A DNA stretch of 64,000 nt, taken from contig NC_091940.1 in assembly GCF_041260155.1 (NCBI RefSeq), positions 24,785,870 to 24,849,869 on the forward strand, in the 5' to 3' direction. This document shows positions 12,608 through 24,865 of the stretch, in pieces. Source of the stretch: Ptychodera flava. Taxonomy: Eukaryota > Hemichordata > Enteropneusta > Ptychoderidae. The notes under the pieces are model-generated. The model was not told the DNA's origin, did not search any database, and was given only the letters and a program-made list of their open reading frames with translations. Every line of letters begins with the position of its first letter. Within the stretch, counting starts at the first letter, position 1. Both the position numbers and the translations under genes were made by a program.

Positions 12608-12953
12608 AGGGACATTAGCTGTAAATTTTGAATGATTTTTTCACTACTCTGTTGCAATGTATCAACTACAGAATTTTACTTTAATCCGATCATCATGACC
12701 AATGCCCGGTGTCTTTTTTGCCAACACAGCCTGTATATGTGAAATGACCGTTGTTATTGTTGATAAATGTATTCTGGTCCAGACCTGAATACAAAATTAA
12801 ATAATAACAAAGCAGATTATACTCATATAGGGTATATTTATGAGCTAAATATTAGGAGTTTCTCCATGGTTCAGGGACTCAAACCAGAAACTGCAGATGA
12901 TATACAGAACAAACAAAATTTTAAAAATGACCAAAGTTACAGCTAATGGATCT
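12608..12953. mobile_element. MITE with TTAA target site, copy 1
   Basis: Ends AGGGACATTAGCTGTAA and its imperfect reverse complement, flanked on both sides by TTAA (12604-12607 and 12954-12957), as made by piggyBac- and Kolobok-type transposases. No coding capacity. A diverged relative is at 31152-31500. Confidence 0.7.
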
Positions 12954-12959
12954 TTAAGA

Positions 12960-13921
12960 AGTACCGACGGTCCATTGTGGTTTAACTGACGGCAACATAC
13001 TCCATGCATCACGATATTTTTTGGAAGGTCATGTTTTTATCCATTTTGGGGTGATGGTTGTCAGTTTCTAGTCAAGAAAATGGCGAAGCGGCAACTTTCC
13101 TAAATTAAATTTTTAATAGCGTATGATGTGGACATTCCAATTTTAACATTACTGTCACATTGTGAGATATACTACAGCCTGAAACTCTTGTGATTTAGAC
13201 AATATAAGCAAGTCCCTGCATGTTTATGAAATTGTATCCGTTAGGTTAACTGTTTCCAGGACTGTTGGTCCTATGTTGCCAATTACCTGGTCGGAGGTAC
13301 ATTCATTTTGTTTCTATGTAAGCAGCGTTTACAGACTTCGTCGGACGTAGTAACGGCTTCTCCGTCCTTGTCCAAGTGCACTCCTTAACCCGTTCCTTGG
13401 TCCATTCGGAATTAAAGATACCTGGACCGATTTCCTTAAACTAGCCACATGGGGAATGTATTAGAGGCTACACGAGAACATAACTTAGCGATACACTCGT
13501 GGGACTAATATGTTTGTCTGTCGGCCATTTCGTGTGATATTTTCAAACACAGACACCTCTTCAAAGAAATTGTCAAAACTTGGCACAAGAACTATGCATG
13601 GTGATTTACAAGCGTATGAGACAGAAAATGGCTGCTAACTCCCTAGGTTTCTGGCGATCAATGCAAAACGCTGAATGTGTTTACTAATCTCCAATATTGC
13701 AAATTTACATTACGAGCTGTCACAGAGACACGTAGCCTGAGTTCTTATGTCAAAGTATCATATCATTTACAGGTAAATTTATGTCTTTCATAAAATGCCA
13801 TGCCTAAATTGTCGAAGTTGAATTGTTTTACCCGGCGAAGGAATGTTCCCGCACGATGACTTAAACAGTGATTGGATTTAGCCTGAGGTCAAAGTATGAT
13901 AATTCTATGATCGTACTTGTT

Positions 13922-13955
<34 letters not shown>

Positions 13956-14110
13956 CGTCGTCGTCGTCGTCGTCGTGGTATTTGTCATTCAATACAACAG
14001 TCACATATGTGCATTTGTATAGACTAACTTTTATTAATCCAAGCCAATAAATTAATGATCCAAATAGATTTCAAGTTACATAGCCGTCGATAAAAGGTAA
14101 ATCCCTGGCA
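12960..14110. other. Intergenic stretch between copies B and A
   Basis: No gene, conserved coding frame or RNA gene recognised. It holds a (TTG)n/(TCG)n microsatellite at 13922-13977. The stretch separates the LINE tail after copy B from the upstream flank of copy A. Confidence 0.6.
13922..13977. repeat. (TTG)n(TCG)n microsatellite
   Basis: Trinucleotide runs switching from TTG to TCG; the Leu/Ser-rich reading frame over it is not a gene. Confidence 0.95.
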
Positions 14111-14112
14111 AA

Positions 14113-14966
14113 AATCAAACCAGGGACATTTTATTTTATTTTATTTTATTTTGTTTGCTCATCAACAACGCCATCAGGAAGCCACTTACAGACAAGAAAA
14201 TAAAGAAAGGGATAAAATACACTAAAATTTAAACAAACAAAAATGTACCCTAAACATCAAACAATGACAAAAACAAATTAACATGTCTTTTAAAAGTTGA
14301 ATGAGATTCTTCAAAAACATCGACATCGCAAACCTTATCAATAAAATCATTAAAAAGTCGTGACGTACGTCCAATCAGGCCATTTTTTGTAACATCAACT
14401 CTACAGTAAGGGATGTGTAATAGAGGTCTATGTCTAGCAGAGTATCTAGGTACGCATAGGCCATAAAAACCTGTACAATCTGTAGAGTCATAAGAAGATA
14501 AAAGGCATTTACGCACAAACATACAATCAAATAGTTTCCTACGTAAGAACAAAGGTTGAATTTTAAATAAATTACAGAGCAATTTATAGTCACAATTACA
14601 CCAAGATGAAGAGTCACTGTGACATCCCTGCTTATGATGTAAATATCTAAGAAAACGTTTCTGAATTGACTCAATACGGTTTGCCTGACTGTCAGAAATT
14701 GAATTGAAAATAACTGTATTATATTCTAAAATTGGACGCACCATAGTAATGAACAGATGTCGAAGGACAGCAACTTGAATGATCAAATTAAATTGCGTTT
14801 AATGAGACCAATCATGCGATTGGCTTTACCTACAATAGAATCAATGTGATGAACAAATTTTAAAGTGAGTTTGGAATAAAAAATGATACCTAAATCCTTA
14901 ATGTGAGAAACATGATCGAGCAAACAATTATCCTGACGATTTCCGATGCAAATGAATGGCACGCAC
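14113..14966 (-). mobile_element. 5'-truncated LINE (Jockey/CR1-like), 3' end
   Basis: The minus-strand frame 14250-14786 (178 residues) encodes the tail of a non-LTR reverse transcriptase: RPILEY, then RIESIQKRFLRYL, then FHIPYCR and LFNDF near the end, the usual order after the RT fingers/palm in Jockey/CR1-group LINEs. Further upstream, KDLGIIF and KANRMIGLIKRN extend the similarity to about 14960, past a disrupted frame. The 3' end is a tail of about five AAAAT units (TTTTA repeats on the plus strand near 14130-14152). The 5' truncation point lies at or within a few bases of the stop codon of SLC7 copy B, so the element forms its 3' UTR. No target duplication was found. Confidence 0.85.
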
Positions 14967-15967
14967 TCATTGCTTGTGATCTGTTAGAGAAATTTTCAGG
15001 TACATTTGACAGAACCAGGTGAAGTTACCTAACGAAGAAAACAGACAACATGTTGTTAATCACCAGTGCTTGATGAGTCTTTGGACGATTCATCGAAGAG
15101 ATAGGTCCATGATCTTGTCTGGGTCACTTTACATTTTCTGTAATATTCTCAAATTTTATCTACCCAAACTGATATTCAGTTTTTATATCTCATTTTCCAA
15201 GACATTTGGAATTCTTAAAATTATTTTGTGTAAAGATTGTTTAACTCCATGGTCTAAATATGAACTAAGATGAGGGGAAAACACAACATTCTTTTTAAAT
15301 ATGTATGATAGTCTTGAATCTTAAATAATCTTAACTAATCTTGATAAATTTAAATATATATGATAATCTTAAATATTATGATAATCTTAAATTTAGCTAT
15401 GCACTGAATTGTTTTAAATAAACGAAAAATACCAGATTGGCAGATAAACTTCCTAACATCATATCTTATCGTACAGGTAACTTAAAGCATAAAATGATCT
15501 CGTAAACTGAGACATGATTATCTTAAAGTAGCGTTGCACATAGCACATCATATTTTGCTCAACATTCAATTGTGAACCCAATATTAAAATATTGGTCGGG
15601 TGCATCTTTTAGCATGACAAGCAGTCGTAAGTTGGCTTAGAAGAAAATGTAAATGTATGCAAATGTATGCAAATCACTGTCTTCTTTTTTCTCCCGTTTT
15701 CATCATTTCAAAAAATTAACTCCACTCTGGCTGAGTAAAATTTTGTGAAATTTTCATTCTTTAAAATCATCTTTAAAATCTATTTGACAAACGACCATCT
15801 TGTTAAGCAATAAAAGCTCTTACTTTGTGAATAAGTCATTTCCATTTTGCTTATCATGATTTTAATCACTTTTGTGAATGTCAGTCTTTCAACATTTGCC
15901 ATTTAAGAATGAGAATAGATAATGCAAAACAAAATCCAAATATAAACTCGTTCCAAGGGAGATATAA

Positions 15968-16835
15968 AATCTAATAAAGAAGTATCAAGTTTCTGACTTC
16001 ATAGTTATTATTGATACCAAATTGAGGTTTTATACCCCAAATATGCACCCTTTTATACTTCAAGTAAAGCATTGTTTCTATACTAAACTTTACTGTCTGA
16101 ATTTATATATAAAGTTGGGGTTTTCAAGTCATCTTTGATAAGAAATAATCCTTTGAAAAAGTGTGTTGGTCAAGTGCGATGCCAACTTAAATAATCTTTA
16201 AGAATTACATTACCGGACGGCTAATACCAGTAATGTTTGGTACCGTAATCGTTTAATCATTTTGTAGTAGAAAATACTAGTTTTTTTATTGTTTTTCCTA
16301 AAGTGTTTTGAAATACAAGTTTCTTCGGCAAACACGAGACATCGTTTACAACAATCAGATGTTATTGTTGACAAAAGAATTTAATCATATTTCGCATTAC
16401 AAATTTAATAAAGAAGTATCAAGATTCTGACTTCATAGGTATTATTGATAACAAATTGAGGTTTTATCCCCAAATATGCACCCTTTTATACTTCAAGTAA
16501 AGCATTGTTTCTATACTAAACTTTAGTGTCTGAATTTAAATATAAAGTTGGAGTTTTCAAGTCATCTTTGATAAGAAATAATCCTTTGAAAAAGTGTGTT
16601 GGTCAAGTGCGATGCCAACTTAAATAATCTTTAAGAATTACATTACCGGACGGCTAATACCAGTAATGTTTGGTACCGTAATCGTTTAATCATTTTGTAG
16701 TAGAAAATACTAGTTTTTTTATTGTTTTTCCTAAAGTGTTTTGAAATACAAGTTTCTTCGGCAAACACGAGACATCGTTTACAACAATAAGATGTTATTG
16801 TAGACAAAAGAATTTAATCATATTTCGCATTACAA
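15968..16835. repeat. 434-bp tandem duplication in intron 9 of copy B
   Basis: Two direct units, 15968-16401 and 16402-16835, differ at about ten positions (about 2%). Each runs from AATYTAATAAAGAAGTATC to TTTCGCATTACAA. There is no coding content. A recent local duplication. Confidence 0.9.
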
Positions 16836-17811
16836 TTCAATAGTCAAATTTTATCAAAACATTAGACATCAAAGCAAGGGACCTTTAAACGCATACACAT
16901 TGGCAATCGCTTTTGTCGGGCTGGTAACTCTTTCGAAGAAGATAAATATTAACGCCAAAGGAAAGCACGGAAGAGGTTCTGTATACTCACCTAATACCTT
17001 CACCATCGCCTCAGGTTTCTTCTTCCGATAGAGTTGGCCAAGTAGGTAAACTGGAACACCACTTAGGCTCACAGCCAAACCAGTGAGAGACACCAGGGGT
17101 TCAGCATAGAAGGGTACCACCACCAGGAACAAGGCAAAGAGCGAGAACAGTATTGGGATCACAAGAGGAAGCTGCAAAGGAATTGGAGATGTGAACAAGG
17201 GCAGTCAATCACCTGATTTTGCAGAGGCGTAACCTGAGTCTAGCGCTGTTTCAGCGTGTGGTATATATGCTCTTCTAAGGTAGGCCTACTTTGAACGCAA
17301 TGAAAAATGCAGTGGAAGTGAAAGTTCTTCTTATATGCTAACTTCCCCTACCGCTAGGATTTGTAACCTTTCCCCAGACGCCCAAAACTAAAAGAGAACT
17401 TACGTTACCCACTCTCCCTTACATCCAAATGCATTAGTTTTTCCCTCTACTTTCCGACCACAGAATCTCCCCTCTGCCCCCTTACTTTCAAATAATTTTG
17501 CGCTCACCAACAGACACCCCTCCCAACAGGCGAATCCTATTCCCTGCAAGCCCTGCGCACTTTTTCATGTGCCTATTGAAAAAAGTAATAAAACAGCTCT
17601 ATCAACGATGTTAAGAATCAAATTATCAGTTCGTCCTTCCCGATTAAATGTGACCGCAGGTGAACCAAGATTTTAAGGAAGGTTATATTGTCTACAACAA
17701 GGTTACTGTCTGGAAGAAATCATCAGCAAGGCAAAAAGTTTTAATCGTGCATGGATAGGTTGTCATACAGACCTATAAAACGATAGATCAATAGAGCGAT
17801 ACATAGATAAG

Positions 17812-17847
<36 letters not shown>

Positions 17848-17875
17848 AAGACAGACAGACAGGTAGGTAGGTAGG

Positions 17876-17937
<62 letters not shown>
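17812..17937. repeat. (GACA)n(GATA)n microsatellite
   Basis: Tetranucleotide runs, GACA then GGTA then GATA, within intron 8 of SLC7 copy B. Repetitive YLSI-type frames across it are artefacts. Confidence 0.95.
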
Positions 17938-17938
<1 letters not shown>

Positions 17939-18136
17939 CAGATAAGAGGTAGAGAGATGGATAGACTGATAGATATGTCCTTCAAACAAATAGATAAGCA
18001 GACAGACAGATATAACATAATTTTATCTCATTTATAAAAAAAAGGTAAAAACATATTGATAACAACAAAACTTTCATATATTTGATTTTGAAAAATTTGT
18101 TTTAGTTACTTTTAGTTTTCTTAAAAATATAGAATT

Positions 18137-19155
18137 ATAGAATCTCACACCCCAAAAGACCTGGGATCAGATTCCTCACACGAGTTGGGATATTTTGTCT
18201 CACGCGAGCCGCAGATTCTTTTTCTCACGCGACCACAAAATGCATTGAATTCACAATCAAACATTATGGAAATATTGAATGTTTAACTGTATCAGCGAAT
18301 ATCCTACTTCGCGGTCATCTAGTATTCCGTGTCACTAACGCGACGTCTGTGGCGAGTTTCACTGCCAATACTTCAACTACTGCTATGGACGAGATGTCCA
18401 ACAGAAAAAAAGAATTGGCTAGATATATTCTAAATTCCAAATTCGGCCGTCTTTTGTGAGTCTGCCACCAACAACGTATACATTATCCAAAATCATAACA
18501 ACGCTGTCGTCTACCACTGTAGAGTACTCTGACCTGCTTACTTTGTAGTTCCGGTCCGTGTGTTACTCATCGTGTCATTGGATAATATTTTGCGCTTGGA
18601 ACGAACGGCTGTTTATGATCCAATCGGAGCTCGTGTAATATATACTGTACAGTGTATGATCGATTTCTTAGAGTGTGGGATCGATTTTTCTCACATTCCT
18701 GGCCGCTTGGAGTGCGGGATCGACGGTGTTGGAAAAATCGACCCCACACTCTGAGAAATCGTCCACACTCTGCAGTAAATATTACACGAGCTCTGATTGG
18801 ATGATAAACAGTCTGTTTCGTTCCACTTGCAAAATGTTATCCAATGGCACGACGAGTAACACACGGACCGAAACTACAAAAGTAAGCAGGTCAGAGTACA
18901 GGGGCAGACGACATAGTTGTCACGATTTTTGATAATGTTGTACGTGTCCAATGTGAATTAATTAACGCATTTTGTGGTCATATTAGAAAAAGAATCTCAC
19001 ACACCAAGGACCTGGGATCAGATTTCTCACACACGTTGGGGATATTTTGTCTGGGGGTATTTTGTCTCATACTCGCCTGCGACTCGTGTATGACAAAATA
19101 TCCCCAACTCGTGTGAGAAATCTGAGCCCAGGTCCTTGGGGGTGTGAGATTCTAT
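18137..19155. mobile_element. 1.02-kb fold-back element
   Basis: Ends ATAGAATCTCACACC and its reverse complement. Most of the element is one large imperfect inverted repeat: CTGACCTGCTTACTTT near 18530 is mirrored near 18890, and a run containing TATCCCAA near 18190 is mirrored near 19100. The centre is near 18705. There is no coding frame of note. It lies in intron 8 of SLC7 copy B, and arm divergence suggests moderate age. Confidence 0.75.
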
Positions 19156-19439
19156 TATTCCCACACTGTCGATACCAATCTCCAAATGACCAGGAATGTA
19201 AGACAGAGTAGTCTCACCTCTAACTCAAATGAAGTTGCTCTTTGAGATCACAGAAAAATAGAACTGCGCACCTTGATAGGACGTTCAATATCAGGTTTCT
19301 TGAATCTTAACCACATCAAGCCAAGAGCACAAGCCAAGATCGATAGCCATCTTACAAAACTGAAGTAATTGACGAGCGTATGGATTTCGTTAATTTGGAT
19401 GATGATACTTGCCAACAGCGTCTGTGAAATGAAATGAAC

Positions 19440-19462
19440 ATATATCTATATATCTATCTATC

Positions 19463-19516
<54 letters not shown>
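19440..19516. repeat. (TA)n microsatellite
   Basis: TA/TATC-rich run in intron 7 of SLC7 copy B. Confidence 0.95.
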
Positions 19517-19521
<5 letters not shown>

Positions 19522-19861
19522 AAAGGAGAGACAGACTGAGAGAAACCGTACCTCTCAGGTATATCATTGTTTGTTTGTCAAAGTAAAATATAGATAATAT
19601 TTGGAAGTGTAAATATGGGGTGACAAGCATACGGTTTATACAATAAATATATATATATGGGGTGACAAGCATACAGTTTATACAATAAATAGATGACAAG
19701 TTGTTTTTTAATGAATGTTACTTACATCAAGTAGAAGTGCAGGTAGTGGTGTACGTTTGGTCACATGGATCATGGCAAGTACGTCAGGGAATTGACCCTT
19801 CTTAGGCGAGCGGCGAATCCACAAAAAGGGCCTTATTTTAGGAGTTTAATGTACCCACCTT

Positions 19862-20900
19862 ACATACGGCCACATCATACGTCATTTGAAAGCTTATTAT
19901 CTCTACTTTAAGAAAATTGACGATGTGGAGCTGCCAAGTAGGGCCATAACCTCCCAATTTGCATAATTAACAAGGGTACCCAATTTGCATAAATGCGATA
20001 TAATATTTGAAATTTATTGTTAACTTCTCTAACGATACGTTTAAACTATCGAGTGATATATCAAATGAAAGGTCTTTCCATGTAGAAAACAAAATGGATA
20101 TTCAAAGAGATAATGAAATTGATTATACTGAAATATTTTCATGTTTATATGGAAAACAATATTTTCCCCTTTTGAATAACAATATTTTAAAAATTTTAAC
20201 ACATACAGCCACAACACATAGCCACATCATACATCATTTGAAAGCTTATTATCTCTACTTTATAAAAATTGACAATTTGGAGCTACCAAATTGGGGCATA
20301 ACACCCTAATTTGCATAATAAACACGCATACCCAATTTGCATAAATGCGATATAGTATTATAAATTTATAGTTAACTTTTCTAAACATACGTTTAAACTA
20401 TCGAGTGATATATCAAATGAAAGGTAGTTGCATGTAGAATACAAATGAATATTCAAAAAGATATTGAAATGGACTTCACTGAAATATTTTCATATTTATA
20501 TGGAAAAAATATTTTCCCCTTTAGAATAACAATATTTTTAAAATGTTAACACATAGAGTCCTATCATACAGCCACACCATACGTCATTTGAAAGCTTATT
20601 ATATCTACTTGAAGAAAATTGACAATGTGGAGCTATCAAGGAAGACCGTACCCCTTTATGTCCATAAATTACACTGGTAAGCAATTTGCAGAAATGAGAT
20701 ATGAAATTAGAAAATTCATTGTTAACTATTCTAAACACACTTTTACACTATCGAGTGATATATGGTCTGTGGTGATGGTATTTGCATGTAAAACACAAAA
20801 TTGATATCAAAAGTGATATTTAAATTAATTTACGGAAATATTTTCATATTTCTGTCGAAATAAATATTTCCTCTTTTTAATAATGGTATTTAAAAAAATT
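19862..20900 (+). repeat. Left-arm tandem units of the 5.1-kb element
   Basis: Three diverged copies of a unit of about 350 bases, each starting near GCCACAYCATACRTCATTTG and containing two ATTTGCATAA motifs. Their inverted relatives make the right arm. Confidence 0.8.
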
Positions 20901-21036
20901 AATTCAAGTATCAATGCAACAAAAAGATCCACACGAAAGACACTATTGTAGTTGTTGAAATGTAGCTTTGTAGCTGAAACTATGTGTCAGAGTAAGCTGC
21001 AGTCAAAGTAATGGCATGATTCATGATCCAAATCAT

Positions 21037-21231
21037 TCATGTCATTTCCAGTAAATCTAGTAATTGTAGGAATTCATCATCCTCTTCTTCACCAGCATTG
21101 TCATGAGTAAAAGGGTTGCCACAGTTATCGCTGCCTTGGCAGGAACAAAGGTCTGTGCAGGGAAGATTAATTCGACAGCAGACACAATTGATGACATGTA
21201 ATAAGAGAAAGCAGTTCCGCAAACCGTTCAT
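21037..21231 (-). CDS. C-terminal fragment with Cys-rich tail (transposon)
   Basis: A 64-residue minus-strand frame containing CRINLPCTDLCSCQ, then NCGNPF and an acidic end, EEEDDEF. The spacing resembles the CXC (tesmin/TSO1-type) cysteine tails seen at the C-terminus of some uncharacterised transposon proteins; this is recall, not a search. It ends just inside the left arm of the 5.1-kb element, where the last exon of a transposase gene would lie. The N-terminal part is not recognisable, probably displaced by the Penelope-like remnant. Confidence 0.4.
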   Translation of the reverse strand: MNGLRNCFLLLHVINCVCCRINLPCTDLCSCQGSDNCGNPFTHDNAGEEEDDEFLQLLDLLEMT

Positions 21232-21339
21232 ATCTTAGTTGTTTGAATTTTGTGTACGTTACATGTGTATATTGTAAGTGTATATTATGTTATGTTTGGC
21301 CTTTAATGTATAGTGTTGATTTGCCATGGCGAGACGTAA

Positions 21340-22800
21340 CCCTAATCTACGTGTTCTGCCCTATGGGTAGCAAGACTAATGTGACACCGCGATCCTTTGA
21401 TGCTATCTTTTGAGAGTACTGACTTGTCTTCATCAGTCCTTCATTTTTATTTTGTGAAACATGTGCACTGATTGAATGATTGTAGGTGTTACCAATCGAG
21501 TTGTTCCACTGAAAGTTCAGTTTGTTCAAGTACGGAAGCTAGGATGTCTACTGTTCGTTCAGGCTGTATTTGTGTACGCTCATTTGAATCGGAGATCGGA
21601 CTGTTGTAGGTTTTGTGAAGTTTGGCATCATCGTAACGCTTATATTTCCGTTTCATATGTATGTGATTAGGCTACGCTCACAAATAACGGTGAGAGGCAG
21701 AGGAATTCGGGTTGGATTCGAAAATTTTGGGAGATTGTAGAGGGGTACTTGGAGATTTTGATCAGCATATAGGGGACCTGAAAATGTTTTGGTTCCCTTT
21801 TACTATTTACGATTCAAAGGTTTTGAAATTAATTTAATGAAAATTTAATAACATTGAAATGTCATCCGATTGTCCAAAGTTAGTAATAATTTAACAAGAT
21901 TTAGAATCGTTTGGTCGCATTTCATTACTTTTATCTCGAAAATATCTTGTATTCTCTATTGCCTTGTTGTTGCATGATTGTTCTAATGTATCGTAATGTT
22001 TCGCGTTTACAAGGCCCTTGAATGTTGCCGTTTGGTTTCGTTAACCGCAATGTATCTGTGTGTTTTGTGTGTTTTGCAGTCGAGAATGTCCTCTTTGTTC
22101 CACCGATGACCTTTATAGATAATGAGGTCTAACGATATGATTTCTTGAGAAGAGCTTTCGAAAATTTGAAAGTATGATGCATTTTTTCATGTTTGATATG
22201 AATTCATTAAGCTCGTGTTGAGTTCCAATGAGAATCATACATCGTTTCTGAATCTCAGTCAGAGCGATATTTGTTCAGTGTGTTGCTGAATTATTCTCAT
22301 TTTGTCTTGTGAAATGTGATGTCGGGAATTTCTGGTAAAACTGGAGATCTCGTACCGCACCCCAAATACATGACGGTAAATTCACTGTTGACTTGAAAGT
22401 GTTGTTTTTCAAGATTATTTTCAGCATAGCTATCATGTATTTTGTTGTTGGTTGTTTGATTATGCAATCATTTGATGATCTTTCCTGATTTAATGCTCTG
22501 TCGACTGATTCCATTGGTTCATTGTGCGTTGTATTAGTGTACATTGAAACAATGTCTAGTGTTACCAATGTCGCATTGGCCGGAACTTTTATTGTCTCAA
22601 TTTTCCGTGTAAAATCAGTCGTATCTTTGATATATGTTGTTTATTTCTTCACGATTTATTTGAGAAAATAGTCAATGAATTTTGATCTGTGAAAGGTTGG
22701 ACTGCATCATCCACTTATAATTGGGCGGCCCACGAACTTTCCTCGTGAGCGTCATTTTGTTCGCTTGTATTTTTAGCATAAGGTACCAACTTGTAAGTGG
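21340..22800 (-). mobile_element. Penelope-like reverse transcriptase remnant
   Basis: Minus-strand matches to Penelope-like RT in the expected order: a GRPIISG region near 22740, YIKDTTDF near 22630, LVTLDIVSMYTN (about 22540-22575) followed by KIILKNNTF, LDLIIYKG-like near 22110, and a RETLRYIRT-like segment near 22000. The frame is open only in pieces (longest 22275-22568), so the copy is broken. No GIY-YIG endonuclease was recognised. It is nested in the 5.1-kb inverted-repeat element. Confidence 0.7.
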
Positions 22801-23148
22801 TGCTAGTGTTTTACTCTTAACTAGAATAATCGCCATGGCTAATTAATACTTTATATAAAACAGCCAAACATATTATACACTGACAATATACACAATATCA
22901 TACACACAATGCAAACAACGAAGATATGAACGGTGTGTTGAGTTGCTTTTCTTCATTATATGACAATAAATACGATAAATGAAATATGGTGCCTTCCGTC
23001 TACATATTCCACATAACTGAACTGAAAATACAGATGTAACACAGATGTAGTAACCAATGATGTCTCCATCAAACAAGATTTCTAGAGAAATTGAAACAAA
23101 AATGACATCAATAATACAAAAGGGTCATTCAACACACAGCTATTTATA

Positions 23149-23355
23149 ACAAGATTGGAACTAATTTGGGATAATTGGATGGTGAAGTAATGTCGGTTTA
23201 ATTTGCAAATTTAAGCTCATCTGCTTTTTTTTTTACTTGTAATGTTTAAAGAGTAACTTGTTATATTTCAACACTCAACTATAGAGCACAAAACACGCTT
23301 TAGAAAATTTGCAAAATATGAAGACCCAATTATCCCAAATTAGTTCCAATTGGTT
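23149..23355. mobile_element. MITE (GATTGGAACTAATTTGGG family), copy 1
   Basis: Inverted ends with the core GATTGGAACTAATTTGGGAT / ATCCCAAATTAGTTCC, about 207 bases, no coding capacity. A second copy is at 38235-38445. Nested in the 5.1-kb element. Confidence 0.8.
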
Positions 23356-23559
23356 TTATGTATTCTTGTTGTTGTTCAGCTATATGGGAATTAGACAGGA
23401 AAATGTTCCAGTTTTCGTATCCTTAATAAACAAAAATCAATTGCAAAACAAATTCAGATATTTATCCCCAAAACTTTAGCATTATTCGTTATTAGTACAC
23501 AATATTTTGAATATTATAAACTAGTCAAACGTTTACAATTTAATTGAAAATATTCAATA

Positions 23560-24865
23560 AGAATATTTTGAATACACGTTTGGAGTTCATGATTCTATTC
23601 TACATGCAAATACCTATCATTTGATATATCACTTGATAGTTGAAAAGTAAGTTTAGAGTACTTTGCAATTGATTTTTGTAATTTTATATTGTATTCATGA
23701 AAATTAGGTACCCGTTTGCATTATGCAAATTAAATCATTACAGCCCTATTTGTCAGCTGCATATCGCCATTTTTCATGAGGCAGAGATAATAGGCTTTCA
23801 AATAACGTTTGATGTGGTTGTGTGATGCGGTTCTATGTGTTAAAATTATTATAATATCGTTATTAAAAAGGGGAAAGTATATTGTTCTACATTAGTACGA
23901 AAAAAATTTAGTAAAATCATTTTAATATCTCTTTAGATATCCATTTTGTATTCTCCGTGCAAATACCTTTCATTTGATATATCACTCGATAGTTAAAGTA
24001 TGTTTATAGTAGTTAATAAATTTCTAATTTTATATCGCATTTATGCAAATAGGGTACCCATGTAAATTATGCAAATTAAGGGCCACGTCCGTACTTGACA
24101 GCTCCACATTGTCAATTTTCTTGAAGTAGAGATAGTAAGCTTTTAAATAACGTATGATGATGCTGTAAGATTTGGCTTTTTGTATTAAATTTTTTTAAAT
24201 ATTGTTATTGAAAAGGGGAAAATATTTTTCAATATAAATATGACAATATTTCAGTAAAATGAATTTAAATATATTTTTGGATGTCTTTTTAGTATTCTAC
24301 ATGCAAATACCTTTCATTTGATATATCACTCGATAGTTTAAAAGTATTTTTCGAGTAGTGAATAATAAATATCTAATATTAATCGCATTTATGCAAATTG
24401 GGTACCCGTAGGACTTATGCAAATTAGGGGCTACGGCCGTACTTGACAACCAAATGTTGTCTATTTTCTTCAAGTAGAGATAGTAAGCTTTCAAATGATG
24501 TATAATGTGGCTGTATGATGTGGCTGTATGTGTTCAAATTTTAAGATATTGTTATTCAAAAGGGTTAAATATTTTTTCAGTATTAATATGAAAATATTTC
24601 AGTAAAACCATTTTAAATATCTTTTTGGATATCACTTTTGTATTCTACATGCAAATACCTTTCATTTGATGTATCACTCAATAGTTTAAAAGTATGTTTA
24701 GAGTAGTTAACAATGAATTCCTAATTTTATATCACATTTATGCAAATTGGGTACCCATGTAAATTATGCAAATTAGGGGGTTATGGCCCTACTTGGCAGC
24801 TCCACATCGTCAATTTTCTTGAAGTAGAGATAATAAGCTTTCAAATGATGTATGATGTGGCCGTA
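23560..24865 (-). repeat. Right-arm tandem units of the 5.1-kb element
   Basis: Four diverged units of about 350 bases, inverted relative to the left arm. Recurrent marks are CATTTGATATATCACTCGAT and TATGCAAATTRGGG near 23610, 23970, 24315 and 24660. Confidence 0.8.

Noticed and set aside
17741-18018. Tyr/Leu/Ser- and Arg/Glu-repeat frames (also 36006-36550, 53228-53499)
   Set aside because: They are translations of microsatellites.
19862-20900. CRISPR-like or satellite array
   Set aside because: Units are ~350 bases, diverged and mirrored at the other end of the same element; they are transposon arms.
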